A DNA stretch of 20,493 nt, taken from NCBI GenBank assembly GCA_964400725.1, contig CAYNVS010000050.1, positions 1 to 20,493 on the forward strand, written 5' to 3'. Every line of letters starts with the position of its first letter. Position 1 is the stretch's first letter. Source of the stretch: CAYNVS01 sp964400725. Lineage in GTDB: Bacteria; Myxococcota_A; SURF-8; CAYNVS01. Shown piece by piece: positions 5,954 through 14,508 of the stretch. Position numbers and translations under genes: made by a program. Under the pieces are notes generated by a model. The model was not told where the DNA came from, did not search any database, and worked only from the letters and a program-made list of their open reading frames with translations.

Positions 5954-8950
5954 CTATTTCGGACGAGGTTTGAAAACGACGCCCGCGTTTTTGCGTCCGT
6001 CGATTTTAATTAAAATCTCTTCGTCAAAACGAAGCCGCTTCGCGTAAATTCCCTCTTCGAGCGGCGGAACCGACAACAGCCAGTCCCAGTCGATATGCCC
6101 TTCCCCCATCCATTCGTTGACCGTAAAATATCCTATTTTAAAGCTGGTCAGGTTTTGAAAAAAGTGGCTTCCCTGCGAAGGAGTAACTTTAAAATCTTTA
6201 AAACCAGCCTCAATTATCGCTTTGGCGCCGGAAATTTCGTCCCATTTGACCGGAATGCCCAGCCAGCTGTCGGCGCTTCCCCAGCGCCCTACGCCGATCA
6301 GAACGTAAGGAGTTTTTTCCGCGACCATTTTAGCGTTGAAGCGCGCGACTTCGCGGGCGGCGTCGACGCTTTTGCCGCGCTCAAACTTGTTCTTATCGAC
6401 AATGATTACGTCGCGGACTCCCTGAATGACGCCGTGGCCAAGAGCCATTCCGCTTCTGCAAATCAGCTCGTCGTCGCTCGTTTCGTCCAAATCGAGCTCG
6501 TAAAATTCTCTGCCCAGCGCAAGCGGTCTCATTTGCAAAAAAGCAAACTCCGCGTCGGAAGCTCCGCCGGGCTTCATGTTTACCGCGAATTCTATTTCTA
6601 CCGGACAGCTCATTCCGTATCGCCCCATTTCTAAAAGAAGCGAAAGAATTTGAGGAAGAGGAAAAATTTTAAACTTTAAAAGCGGAGCAAAAGAGACGAG
6701 CCTTATTCCCTGCCGCGATATGCCGTCGTAAACCGCTTCGTTGTCGGGGCTGTACGTGCTCGCCAGCGGCGCTAGAGTTCCGTCCTTCTCGGCTTCCGCC
6801 AAACCAAGCTTCAAAAGCTCAAAACATTTGTCCGGATTGCGATAGCCGTCTTCTTCATGCGGCTCCGCGGAACAGTCGAGGTTAATCGCGTAAAAATAAC
6901 GCTGCGAATTTTCAATCAAATCTTCAGGCGTCTGCGCCTGCATGTTAAGCGCCGGATTCTTCGGGCAGAACGTTACGACGCTGGATCCGTCCACAACCGC
7001 TTTGCCCAGCCCCAGCGCCACGCTGGCGACGCCGTCTTCGCTTTTCATCGGCGGAACCGGATAGCTGTTATGAGAGCGCGCGACCCCGCTGAAATCAGGG
7101 TAAAAGCGGCCGTTGTTCTCGCGGCCTATTACGCGCTGAATTATTACCGCCATCTTCTCTTCCTCCAATCGGTAGGAGGTGGCTTTGATGTAAGCCTTGG
7201 CGTGGGACGAGTAAGCGCTGGCGTAAACGCCTTTAACGGCGGCGCACAACGCTTTGAGACGCTCTTCGTCTTCTCCGCGGTTGGGAATCATGTACGTTTC
7301 GTAAACGCCCGCAAAAGGCTGCATCAGCGAATCCTCAAGGATGCTGCTGCTCCTTACCGCAAGCGGATAACGCGCAGCCGAAAGAAAATGACGCAGCTGC
7401 GAAACTACGCTTTCCGGCAGAACCGCCTCTTGAAAACGTTTTGAGATTTCTCCGTCGTCCGCGCATGTAAGCGCAAAGTCCCACAGATCGTTCTCCGTCA
7501 TGAAATCGTCGAACACCCCCGTGCATAATACTACGGTGGATGGAACGAATATCCGCACGCCCTTAAAATTGCCGCGGATGCCGTATTTGTTCAAAGCCAT
7601 GCTTACAAACGCCGCTCCGCGCGCTTTGCCGCCTATAGAGCCCTCCCCTATCCGCGCAATGTTGCTGTTAGTCTCGAAGTCTTCGGGGTTGTAATCGACT
7701 ATTATTCCGCGGTACCGCCCGCGCCGCGATTCTCTAATCGTTTCGACAAGATAGGCGCGTATCTCTTCGCCGCCTCGAAAATCCTCGGCTTTCTTCGGCT
7801 TGAGTTTGCTGGCTAAATCGAACTCGGTTCTGGCTTTCAGCCAAGTTGAGAAGTGATTGCGGGTCGCGTGGTAAAGCAGGCTTTCCAGCGGAATAGCGGC
7901 GAGCCCTTCCTCGAACGATTTGAGGTCGCGCGCGCGCCAAACTTCTTCGCCTTGAGGCGTTTTGAAAACGAAGTCGCCGAAAGCGAAACGATCGAAGATG
8001 AAGGCGGAAAGTTCGTGCAGCAGAGTGGGAGAATTTTTATGCGCGAACGACGCGCCGACTGAGTGCGCCAGAGCGCGGTTGTCCGCGTTGGTCGATTGCA
8101 GCAAAACCGGCAGATCGGGTATTTGCGACTTAACTAGCCTCGTGAAATCAATGCCCGCAAAGGAGTCGAGTTCGCCGCCTTTTGGGTAGCGGACGTCGGA
8201 TACGACGCCCAACAAATTGTCGCGGTACTTTTCAAAAAGCGATACCGCCTCTTCGTAGTTAGTCGCCAAGAGTATTTTCGGCCTCGCTCGCATCCGCATC
8301 AGCTTTATCGACATATTCGGCCCTTCGGCGATGACGCGCTGGCTCTGCTCGATAAGCTCCTTGTACATTACCGGCAGATAGGCCGAATAAAAGCGCACGC
8401 TGTCTTCGACCAGCAATACCGCTTGAACGCCGACGTGCGAAACGTCGTCGTCAGCGTTAAGCCTGTCCTCGACGAGCTTAACGATGGTTAAAAAAAGCGA
8501 AAAATCGCCCTGCCAGTTGAAGATGTAGTCGAACAGCCCGCCGCCCGCAAGTTCCGGCAGTTCGCGGTTGTCGTATGTCAGCAGAACGATGGGCGTCTTA
8601 ACGCCTTTGGCGCGAGCCTTCCGAGCGAAAGCCTCAACGTCCATTCCTTCAATGTTCTCGGTGGCGATAATCAGATTGAACCGATCCGACTGTTCGGCAA
8701 GCGCAAGAGCCTCTTCCGCGCCGCCGACGCGCTTCATCCCCGGAGCGTAATTTAAATTGCGCTCGACGAATTCGCTCAAGATAAGCTCGTGCAGTTTGCC
8801 GTCTTCGGCGAGGACGAACGAATCGTAAGGGCTTGAAACGAGCAAAATTTCCCGCACGCGGCGTTTCATTAGGTTCTGAAAGCCGCTGTGCTTCGAGTCT
8901 TCCGTGTAACGCTCAAGCATTTCCTTGAAGGTGTACAGCGTGGACGGCAT
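5954..8950 (-). CDS. Pseudo-receiver / PEP-pyruvate-binding (PPDK N-terminal-like) protein
   Basis: 998 aa; the ATG has GGGAG about 5 nt upstream and the stop is TAG. Two receiver-like domains come first. The first (about 32-165) lacks a clear phospho-acceptor (ATENIEGMD at that place); the second (about 175-340) keeps a candidate, D252 in VVSDVRYP. An ATP-grasp part like PEP synthase/PPDK follows, with GGKARGA (about 440-446) and AVRSSSILED (R533) and ending in FLQMRPL. The phosphohistidine swivelling domain is degenerate: I see no TSHxA-type catalytic motif. A family-specific tail follows (QGSHFFQNLTSFKIGY). I recognise this architecture as a long protein common in Bacteroidetes and some deltaproteobacteria, annotated only as PEP/pyruvate-binding. 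It probably binds ATP and is not a working PEP synthase; its role is unknown. It is the last gene of the TPR-recO unit, 34 nt after recO. Confidence 0.88.
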   Translation of the reverse strand: MPSTLYTFKEMLERYTEDSKHSGFQNLMKRRVREILLVSSPYDSFVLAEDGKLHELILSEFVERNLNYAPGMKRVGGAEEALALAEQSDRFNLIIATENIEGMDVEAFARKARAKGVKTPIVLLTYDNRELPELAGGGLFDYIFNWQGDFSLFLTIVKLVEDRLNADDDVSHVGVQAVLLVEDSVRFYSAYLPVMYKELIEQSQRVIAEGPNMSIKLMRMRARPKILLATNYEEAVSLFEKYRDNLLGVVSDVRYPKGGELDSFAGIDFTRLVKSQIPDLPVLLQSTNADNRALAHSVGASFAHKNSPTLLHELSAFIFDRFAFGDFVFKTPQGEEVWRARDLKSFEEGLAAIPLESLLYHATRNHFSTWLKARTEFDLASKLKPKKAEDFRGGEEIRAYLVETIRESRRGRYRGIIVDYNPEDFETNSNIARIGEGSIGGKARGAAFVSMALNKYGIRGNFKGVRIFVPSTVVLCTGVFDDFMTENDLWDFALTCADDGEISKRFQEAVLPESVVSQLRHFLSAARYPLAVRSSSILEDSLMQPFAGVYETYMIPNRGEDEERLKALCAAVKGVYASAYSSHAKAYIKATSYRLEEEKMAVIIQRVIGRENNGRFYPDFSGVARSHNSYPVPPMKSEDGVASVALGLGKAVVDGSSVVTFCPKNPALNMQAQTPEDLIENSQRYFYAINLDCSAEPHEEDGYRNPDKCFELLKLGLAEAEKDGTLAPLASTYSPDNEAVYDGISRQGIRLVSFAPLLKFKIFPLPQILSLLLEMGRYGMSCPVEIEFAVNMKPGGASDAEFAFLQMRPLALGREFYELDLDETSDDELICRSGMALGHGVIQGVRDVIIVDKNKFERGKSVDAAREVARFNAKMVAEKTPYVLIGVGRWGSADSWLGIPVKWDEISGAKAIIEAGFKDFKVTPSQGSHFFQNLTSFKIGYFTVNEWMGEGHIDWDWLLSVPPLEEGIYAKRLRFDEEILIKIDGRKNAGVVFKPRPK

Positions 8951-8984
8951 TTTCTCCCTGCTTTCTTTCGCGCTAAATCGGCGT

Positions 8985-9809
8985 TTATTTAGGTTTGAAA
9001 AGCGCGTCCGACTTTAAAGGCGCCGGCAGAACGCACTTGATTTGAGCGTTTAAAACGCGAAGCAGTTCTTGATAGACTTCTTGGTTAAACGTCGGAAGCG
9101 AAACAGTCGTTCCAAAACCGATTGGTATGGCGATGGTTGTGATTTTCTGCGCGAACGCGACCGCTTCCATTGACACGGCGTCGCACTGAGAGCTTCCGCC
9201 TTCGCTAGTGTCGGCGCACTTTTTACAGAATATTCCCTGCTTTTTGTCGCAGTACATCGCCCCGTTTTCGGGCGAGTACGCCGCCGAACATTTGGGGCAG
9301 CGGTAAGGATCGAGACCGTAACCCATTAAAATCAAAGCGCGCCACAACGCCCACGCGTGCACCTCGTCAACGTGATCGGCGGAGAATTTCTCAAGCGTCG
9401 CGTAAGTAGTTATTAAAAGATTGAAGTAGGTGGCGTACTCGCCGGCGGTTTCGTCCTTCGAGGCCTGAACGACCTCTTTTTTAAGAGGCAGAAGTCCGCC
9501 GATTATTTCTGTTATGCGGCTCGCTATATAGTAGCGCTTCATGTCTCTGGCAAGCGAATAAGCCACGAGAGGCCGAGCGCTTTTAATCGCCGACGGAGCC
9601 GTTTTAAGCGCCAGCTTGGACGGAGCTATTTCGGATTCGTACAGACAGAAGTGCTCTATGCCCGAAGGAAAGCGCTTTTTAGACTGCGCGACCGCGGCGG
9701 CGTTGGCGTAAAATTTTCCGGCCGTCTCTCCAAGCAGAAGAACGCGCCTGCTTCCGTCGGAAAGCTGCTCTTTCCCAAGTAAAATAACCCTCTCAAAAAA
9801 AGCGTCCAT
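8985..9809 (-). CDS. recO: DNA repair protein RecO
   Basis: 274 aa, close to the normal RecO length. The N-terminal OB-fold region (about 1-80) carries the family pattern of a short beta-rich stretch, GETAGKFYANAAAVAQSKKR and a FCLYESEI strand. A helical region follows, then a zinc finger with C171, C174, C187, C195 and C198 (CPKC, GAMYC and CKKC). The C-terminus PLKSDALFKPK resembles the usual RecO ending PLKS-x3-L. RecO loads RecA on SSB-coated single strands with RecR in gap repair. It sits 22 nt after the TPR lipoprotein gene and 34 nt before the PEP-binding gene, so it is co-transcribed. Sequence divergence makes this a motif-level call. A GGGA about 11 nt before the ATG is the likely ribosome site. 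Confidence 0.82.
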   Translation of the reverse strand: MDAFFERVILLGKEQLSDGSRRVLLLGETAGKFYANAAAVAQSKKRFPSGIEHFCLYESEIAPSKLALKTAPSAIKSARPLVAYSLARDMKRYYIASRITEIIGGLLPLKKEVVQASKDETAGEYATYFNLLITTYATLEKFSADHVDEVHAWALWRALILMGYGLDPYRCPKCSAAYSPENGAMYCDKKQGIFCKKCADTSEGGSSQCDAVSMEAVAFAQKITTIAIPIGFGTTVSLPTFNQEVYQELLRVLNAQIKCVLPAPLKSDALFKPK

Positions 9810-9831
9810 GTTCTACAGTTCCCTTCGTTCT

Positions 9832-10641
9832 CTATTGATTCAAATCCCGCATCTTCGAGCAGTCCTTGTAAAGCTGAGACGTTGGATCCGCGCTTGAGAG
9901 CTTGACGCAGGTTTCCAAATGGCTTTTCGCCTTTTCGGGCTCCTGACGCTGCATATAAAGCAGTCCCAGCTCATAATGCGCCAACGCGTAATTTTCGCAA
10001 GATTTTGAGGGCGTTTTCGGGTTCTTTTTTACCGCGTTCTGGAAATTGGAAACCGCCTCGTCGGACGCGCCTTCCTCTTTGGCTATAATCCCCAGAACGT
10101 ACCAAGCGAGGCACATGAATTCTTCGTAAAAGACCGCTTGCTTGAGATTCTCTTTGGCGTTCTTTTTATCGCCCAGCTTATAGTAACACCAGCCGATATT
10201 CCATTTTACCAGATACGGATAGTTGTACAGCGGATCTTCCTCGACCTTGCGCAAATACGTCAGAGCCGTTTTCCAATCTTGTTTTTCCATGTAAACGGAA
10301 GCGATGTTGTTCATTGCGTCGGTGTATTTAGGTTCGAGTTCCAACGCCTTTTTAAAACTATCTAACGCCTCCTGAAGTTTCCCTTCGCCCAAGTGAATTA
10401 AACCGAAGAAATTATGTATCTTCTCGTCCGACGGACACATTTCCAGCCCGCGTTTAAGATTCTGTTTTGCCTCGACAATGCGCCTCTTAGAGTAAGACTC
10501 GACCGCCAAATTGTAATACTTTCCCGCCGTTTCGCACGCGCTTTTTTCGCCTTTTCTTTTATTTTTACCGGTCGCGCAAGCCGGACAAAGAAAAGCCGCC
10601 AATAAAATAACCGCCGCCGCTATAATTATTTTCTTTCCCAT
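9832..10641 (-). CDS. TPR-repeat lipoprotein, PilF/Tgl-like
   Basis: 269 aa from the ATG at 10641. A TTG at 10647 is also in frame, but GGAG sits 8 nt before the ATG and only 2 nt before the TTG, so the ATG is preferred. A signal peptide ends in LCPAC with C22 as the likely lipidated residue (a non-standard lipobox). About six tetratricopeptide repeats fill the rest, with the typical G/A-Y-L and A-x3-F-x-A-L spacing. PilF/PilW/Tgl proteins are outer-membrane TPR lipoproteins that help the type IV pilus secretin assemble. Similarity here is to TPR lipoproteins in general and no pilus gene is in the window, so that role is only a possibility. It is the first gene of the recO unit, with a promoter at 10798-10826. 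Confidence 0.88.
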   Translation of the reverse strand: MGKKIIIAAAVILLAAFLCPACATGKNKRKGEKSACETAGKYYNLAVESYSKRRIVEAKQNLKRGLEMCPSDEKIHNFFGLIHLGEGKLQEALDSFKKALELEPKYTDAMNNIASVYMEKQDWKTALTYLRKVEEDPLYNYPYLVKWNIGWCYYKLGDKKNAKENLKQAVFYEEFMCLAWYVLGIIAKEEGASDEAVSNFQNAVKKNPKTPSKSCENYALAHYELGLLYMQRQEPEKAKSHLETCVKLSSADPTSQLYKDCSKMRDLNQ

Positions 10642-10797
10642 TTTCAATTCTCCGACGAATTTACCGCTTCTTTAAACCGGCCAGACAAACGGTCTTCGGC
10701 TTTTAGGTTTACAAGAGTTGCGTTGTTATGTGAGCAATAACGAAACCGCCAGTTTGCGGCTCCAATGTCCGCCAAAACAAAATCGTACTACATATTT

Positions 10798-10826
10798 TAT
10801 ATAGCGCCTTTTTATTTTTTTAACAA
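10798..10826 (-). promoter_or_regulatory. Promoter of the TPR lipoprotein-recO-PEP-binding unit
   Basis: Reading minus: TTGTTA (10826-10821), a 17-nt spacer, then TATATA (10803-10798). It lies in an AT-rich gap and would give a leader of about 150 nt before the ATG at 10641. In the leader I see only a short GC-rich hairpin (CCGC/GCGG) near 10750. The 370-bp gap 10642-11011 holds no other gene that I can support. Confidence 0.6.
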
Positions 10827-11011
10827 GCGCAAACTTTGAAATAGTTTTCAATATTCCCATTTTGATAAAGTCTAATTTTTTCCGAGTCGTAAATTCGCAA
10901 AGTTAGGCCGAAATGCAAAATTTTATATTAAAATAAAAAACAAAAAGACGCACGCAATTTCGCTCTTATCGCGTATTTGCATATCGGCGCGTTTGTTTTA
11001 AAACTTTGCAA

Positions 11012-12361
11012 TCAGGTCATAAGGCGTTTGTAGGCCGCGTCTATCTTTTTAATTTGCTCGTCCGCCTCCGTCATCAATCGCGCAATTCCCACTCCTTTTA
11101 CCTTTCCTTCGTGGTAAAGTCTTACGCCGTCAACGTAGGTAGAAACGACGTTCCGGGCGTCCATGGAGTAAACGATGCGCGAATAAACGTCGGACGTTTC
11201 TCCCGAAGAATGAGGCAGACGCGGATCAAGCAGAACGAAGTCGGCCTTTTTGCCGATTTTAAGGCTTCCTATCTCGTCTTGGAGACCCAGCGCGCGCGCT
11301 CCGCCGTTCGTCGCCATTCTGACTATCTGCTCGGCTTTAAGCCCTTTGGCCGCAAACCTAAGATTCTGCAGCAAACCCGCAAGCCGCATTTCGGTAAAAA
11401 TTGAAAGATTATTGTTGCAGGCGGCTCCGTCGGCTCCGAGGCTTACGTTTATTCCGGCCTGAGTCATTTCCATGGTGCGGGCAATGCCGCTGCCTAGCTT
11501 CATGTTGGCGGACGGACAGTGCGCTACGTTAGTCTGCGTTTCTTTGGCGAGCCTGAACTCCGAGGCGGTTAAATGTATCATGTGAGCGATCGTAACGTCG
11601 GGGCCGAGCATGCCGACTTTCTCAAGAAATTTCAGGCTTTCGTCTCCCGTCTTTTCCACGACGAGCATCGCCTCTTCCTGATTTTCGCAGGCGTGCGTCT
11701 GAATCATGCAGCCAAGCCGCCGGGCTTCCTGCGAGATTTCCCGCATCGTCCCTTCTTCGACGCTCAATAAAAAGCGCGGAGAAAAAACGTACCGCAGCCT
11801 TCCGGCTTCGGCGCCGTGATATTTATTCGCAAGCGAGACGGATTCTTCCATGGCCGCGCGTCCTTCGTCCTTTAGGCGCGGGGGAACGTCGTGGCCGTAG
11901 TCCATAATTGCGCGGCCTATTACCGCCCTGATTCCCAGTTTTGCCGCTTCCGAGAACAGCGCGCTCGTTCCGTGCGTCGTCCCCATATCCATTATCGACG
12001 AGGTTCCGCCGCTTAGCAGTTCGTAAATGCCCAGTCTCGCCGATATAGAAATGCTTTCCTCGTCGTGAGACGCCTCCATCGGCCAGATGCGCGAGCGCAG
12101 CCATTCCATCAACGATAAATTCTCCGCGGTTCCGCGGAAAAGCGTTTGACAAAGATGAACGTGCGACTGGACGAACCCCGGCAATAGCCAGCGCCCCATT
12201 GCGTCGGTCGCGTTGGACGCCGCCAGCGTTTCTTCAGGCGGAGAGCCGGCGCCCAGTTCTACGATAATTCCTCCCTCGAAACGAACATAGCCTTTGTCTA
12301 TTATCGTTCCGGCTTCGTCCATAGCAACAATTTTTGCGTTGTATATAATCTCGGACGTCAA
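11012..12361 (-). CDS. mtaD: Amidohydrolase, 5'-deoxyadenosine/MTA/SAH deaminase type
   Basis: 449 aa, a normal length for the TrzA/ATZ/MtaD group. Metal and catalytic residues are in place: H67 and H69 in SHVHL, H223 and E226 in THACEN, H263 in AHMIHL, and D311 in GADGAACNNN. The TIM-barrel core and the C-terminal GSLKIGKKADFVLLD strand are typical. The family deaminates adenosine-like by-products (5'-deoxyadenosine, methylthioadenosine, S-adenosylhomocysteine) to inosine forms. Guanine or other aromatic deamination in the same superfamily cannot be excluded. The start is TTG at 12361 with AGAGG about 6 nt upstream, and an in-frame stop just above rules out a longer form. The stop is TGA. 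It lies 28 nt after cdd, which supports a nucleoside-salvage role. Confidence 0.87.
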   Translation of the reverse strand: MTSEIIYNAKIVAMDEAGTIIDKGYVRFEGGIIVELGAGSPPEETLAASNATDAMGRWLLPGFVQSHVHLCQTLFRGTAENLSLMEWLRSRIWPMEASHDEESISISARLGIYELLSGGTSSIMDMGTTHGTSALFSEAAKLGIRAVIGRAIMDYGHDVPPRLKDEGRAAMEESVSLANKYHGAEAGRLRYVFSPRFLLSVEEGTMREISQEARRLGCMIQTHACENQEEAMLVVEKTGDESLKFLEKVGMLGPDVTIAHMIHLTASEFRLAKETQTNVAHCPSANMKLGSGIARTMEMTQAGINVSLGADGAACNNNLSIFTEMRLAGLLQNLRFAAKGLKAEQIVRMATNGGARALGLQDEIGSLKIGKKADFVLLDPRLPHSSGETSDVYSRIVYSMDARNVVSTYVDGVRLYHEGKVKGVGIARLMTEADEQIKKIDAAYKRLMT

Positions 12362-12389
12362 AGTTGACCTCTTTCAAATCGCCGAATAT

Positions 12390-12797
12390 TCACTTCCGCC
12401 GCAGACTTGCGCCGTCGAAATGATTTTTGTGAATTTTTTTCAATGAAGAAACGATGGTTTCGCCGTTTATAGAGCTTAAAACCAGCCTTATATCAGGGTT
12501 GAACTCCGCGAGCGTCTGCCTGCAAAGGCCGCACGGATAAGCCGGAGGCGAGCAGTCCGTAACGATTGCAATCGCGGCGAAATCTTTTCTTCCCGCGCGC
12601 GCAGCCGCGCATACGGCCGCCCGTTCCGCGCAAACGCACGCCCCGTAGCTTGAGTTCTCGACGTTGCAGCCGGAGAAAATCTCGCCGTTTTCGCACAGTA
12701 TCGCCGCGCCGACCTTAAAACCCGAATACGGCGCGTACGCCGCTTCCCGCGCTTTCGCCGCTTCGGCGATTATTACGTCGTTTTTTAATTTTAACAT
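12390..12797 (-). CDS. cdd: Cytidine deaminase
   Basis: 135 aa, the size of the homotetrameric type. It converts cytidine and deoxycytidine to uridine and deoxyuridine with a zinc-bound water. Visible motifs: CNVENSSYGACVCAE with N45 and E47 for ribose binding, zinc ligands C56, C89 and C92 (PCGLC), and catalytic E58. This is the three-cysteine tetrameric type and not the His-ligand dimer. The ATG has only a weak ribosome site and lies 11 nt after the PilZ gene, so translation may be coupled. The stop is TGA. The downstream partner is the adenosine-type deaminase. Confidence 0.95.
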   Translation of the reverse strand: MLKLKNDVIIAEAAKAREAAYAPYSGFKVGAAILCENGEIFSGCNVENSSYGACVCAERAAVCAAARAGRKDFAAIAIVTDCSPPAYPCGLCRQTLAEFNPDIRLVLSSINGETIVSSLKKIHKNHFDGASLRRK

Positions 12798-12808
12798 CGC
12801 CGCCGCAG

Positions 12809-13180
12809 TTAAGCCAACGGAGGAAAGTTCTTTTTCATTCGAGCTTCGCGCTCCTTCATTCTCTTCATATACCTTTTAAGAACGTCCAAGTCGGCCGGGG
12901 AAAGCTCTATAAATTTTACGCCTATTACCGGAGGGGTGGAGTCCCGTCTCCACATCGTTTTGCAGGTTACGTCTATGCGTTCGCCGGTTTCGGGAAAGTT
13001 AATCGTTACGTTCACCTTTCCTCCTACTTCAATCGACTCGGCTACCGAAAAGGCCATTCCCCCCATGCTTATGTTCTCGATTTCATTGAAAAGAAGAACG
13101 TCGTCGGATTGCTCGGTGGACACGTCCGCGAAAGCATCCACGACAAAGCGCTGATGTTCCCTGTCCACATAATCGCCCAT
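12809..13180 (-). CDS. PilZ-domain c-di-GMP-binding protein
   Basis: 123 aa, a single PilZ domain with a short Lys/Arg/Glu-rich C-terminal helix (about 100-118). Both ligand motifs are intact: R7-x3-R11 (REHQR) and N36-x-S38-x2-G41 (NISMGG), so it should bind c-di-GMP. Single PilZ proteins of this kind (TIGR02266-like) are numerous in myxobacteria and act as adaptors. The target is not known here. The ATG has GGAGG 6 nt upstream, a strong site. It is the first gene of the cdd-mtaD unit, with a promoter at 13268-13295. Confidence 0.9.
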   Translation of the reverse strand: MGDYVDREHQRFVVDAFADVSTEQSDDVLLFNEIENISMGGMAFSVAESIEVGGKVNVTINFPETGERIDVTCKTMWRRDSTPPVIGVKFIELSPADLDVLKRYMKRMKEREARMKKNFPPLA

Positions 13181-13232
13181 ACAAAGCCTCCGTTTCTGCC
13201 AAACTTGGCGCGGCGTTATGCCGGCCGTCTTC

Positions 13233-13256
13233 CGCTTCGTCTTAAATTGCGAAGCG
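13233..13256. other. Hairpin in the PilZ-cdd leader
   Basis: CGCTTCG (13233-13239) and CGAAGCG (13250-13256) pair perfectly (7 bp) around a 10-nt loop. It falls inside the roughly 80-nt leader expected from the promoter at 13268. No T-run follows on either strand, so it is not a terminator. Confidence 0.5.
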
Positions 13257-13267
13257 CCTAATCCAAT

Positions 13268-13295
13268 ATTATAGTTCCATTTGCAATAATAGCAA
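13268..13295 (-). promoter_or_regulatory. Promoter of the PilZ-cdd-mtaD unit
   Basis: Reading minus: TTGCTA (13295-13290), a 16-nt spacer, then TATAAT (13273-13268), an exact -10 consensus. It lies between the stop of the Cys-rich lipoprotein gene and the PilZ start. Confidence 0.6.
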
Positions 13296-13354
13296 TAAGG
13301 CGGAGTTTAAGCAATTATGTAATAATAACGGTTCTCAATATGCGAAAGATTTTG

Positions 13355-13681
13355 TTATTCTTGTATTCTTTGTCGTTCTTCAAACGTTCTCATAAGCATT
13401 TCGCAGGAGTTCGAGCTCCATAAATCCAATCCGGCGCGGCAAACGTCCTGATCCTCGCTTGAAGGCTCTTTGCAATGAAAGCCGTACGCCTTGATGTAAG
13501 TAGAGTCCGAGTGGCAGGCGCACGCCGCCTTCCATTCCGGCGACAACGACGACGCGCATTCGGAACAAACTTTGCTCGTGAAAGCGTCGCAAGCCGAGCT
13601 TCCGCATCCGGGTAAAAATACCGCGGCGCAGAGAAAACAAAAAGATAAAAATATAAAATATTTCTTGTAGTTTCCAGTCAT
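13355..13681 (-). CDS. Small Cys-rich lipoprotein
   Basis: 108 aa. A signal peptide ends in a perfect lipobox, LPGC, with C26 as the lipidated residue. The mature part of about 80 residues holds eight more cysteines (C31, C39, C42, C54, C56, C70, C81, C93), enough for four disulfides, and no recognisable domain. An even cysteine number in an exported protein suggests a small disulfide-stapled fold. It follows phnC by 44 nt on the same strand and has no clear promoter of its own, so it may belong to the phnDC transcript. The ribosome site is weak (AAAAGAAAT). Function unknown. Confidence 0.8.
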   Translation of the reverse strand: MTGNYKKYFIFLSFCFLCAAVFLPGCGSSACDAFTSKVCSECASSLSPEWKAACACHSDSTYIKAYGFHCKEPSSEDQDVCRAGLDLWSSNSCEMLMRTFEERQRIQE

Positions 13682-13725
13682 GGGATTTCTTTTAGCTTTT
13701 TAGCCCTAATATGTCAATCTCAATT

Positions 13726-14505
13726 TTAGCCTTGGTAATACTCGCCGACTTCGTCGGCGTTTGCGTAAATTTTTTCAATCTCTTTTTCAGTCAATTTGTC
13801 GGGCGGACCGTCGAAGACGATTCGGCCTCGGTTAAGCCCGATTATACGCTCGGCGTACGCCAGCGCAAGCTCCAAAACATGAATGTTGACAAGCACCGTA
13901 ATTCCGTTTTCTTTGCTGAGTTCGCTCAACAAATCGAGAATGATGCGCGAAAGCATCGGATCGAGCGCCGCCATAGGCTCGTCGGCGAGTATCACGTCGG
14001 GCTGCTGCGCCGCCGCTCTTGCAATCGCCACCCGTTGCTGTTGGCCGCCCGAAAGAGTATCGACCCGCTGGTCGAGCTTATCGTAAATGCCGAGCCGCCT
14101 GATATAATCCTCCGCGATTTGCTTGTCGCGGCGTCCGTAAAACGGAAGAACGTTTCGCCAAAGCGGGTTGCTGCCGATGCGCCCGGCCATGACGTTCTGC
14201 ATTACGGTATAATTTTCAATCAGGTTGAAATTTTGAAAGATGAAACCTATTCTGCGGCGCATCTTCATCATGGCCCGCCCTTTTAGCGCAGTTATGTTGA
14301 CGCCGTCGAGGCTGACGCCGCCGCTGGTCGGTTCCACAAGCCGAGTAATGCAGCGCAAAAGCGTCGATTTGCCGGAGCCCGACGGTCCAAGCACAACGAT
14401 GAACTGCCCTTTCGGCGCCTTAAACGAAACGTCTCTAATCGCGACGATTTCATCCGTCCACTTTTTCGTAAGCCCCGTTACAACCAGTTCTCCGCCGCCG
14501 CTCAT
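13726..14505 (-). CDS. phnC: Phosphonate/phosphite-type ABC transporter ATPase PhnC
   Basis: 259 aa. All ABC ATPase motifs are present: Walker A GPSGSGKST (40-48), Q-loop Q91, signature LSGGQ (151-155), Walker B VILADEP (171-177) and H209. The stretch FIFQNFNLIENYTVMQNV after the Q-loop and the insert near NPLWRNVLPF are characteristic of PhnC. It would drive uptake of phosphonate, phosphite or a related oxyanion bound by PhnD. Its ATG lies 3 nt after the TGA of phnD, so the two are one unit. No phnE permease follows, which is unusual. Confidence 0.92.
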   Translation of the reverse strand: MSGGGELVVTGLTKKWTDEIVAIRDVSFKAPKGQFIVVLGPSGSGKSTLLRCITRLVEPTSGGVSLDGVNITALKGRAMMKMRRRIGFIFQNFNLIENYTVMQNVMAGRIGSNPLWRNVLPFYGRRDKQIAEDYIRRLGIYDKLDQRVDTLSGGQQQRVAIARAAAQQPDVILADEPMAALDPMLSRIILDLLSELSKENGITVLVNIHVLELALAYAERIIGLNRGRIVFDGPPDKLTEKEIEKIYANADEVGEYYQG

Positions 14506-14508
14506 ACT

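Noticed and set aside
6095..7444. Plus-strand open frames of 179 and 195 codons
   Set aside because: They lie wholly inside the PEP/pyruvate-binding gene on minus and show no domain or ribosome site.
10642..10647. TTG start for the TPR lipoprotein
   Set aside because: The GGAG is only 2 nt from the TTG but 8 nt from the ATG at 10641.
10642..11011. A small gene or structured RNA in the AT-rich gap
   Set aside because: I found no open frame with a ribosome site and only a promoter and short weak stems; nothing matches a known riboswitch or tRNA.
13233..13256. Intrinsic terminator upstream of the PilZ gene
   Set aside because: The stem is good but no T-run follows on either strand.
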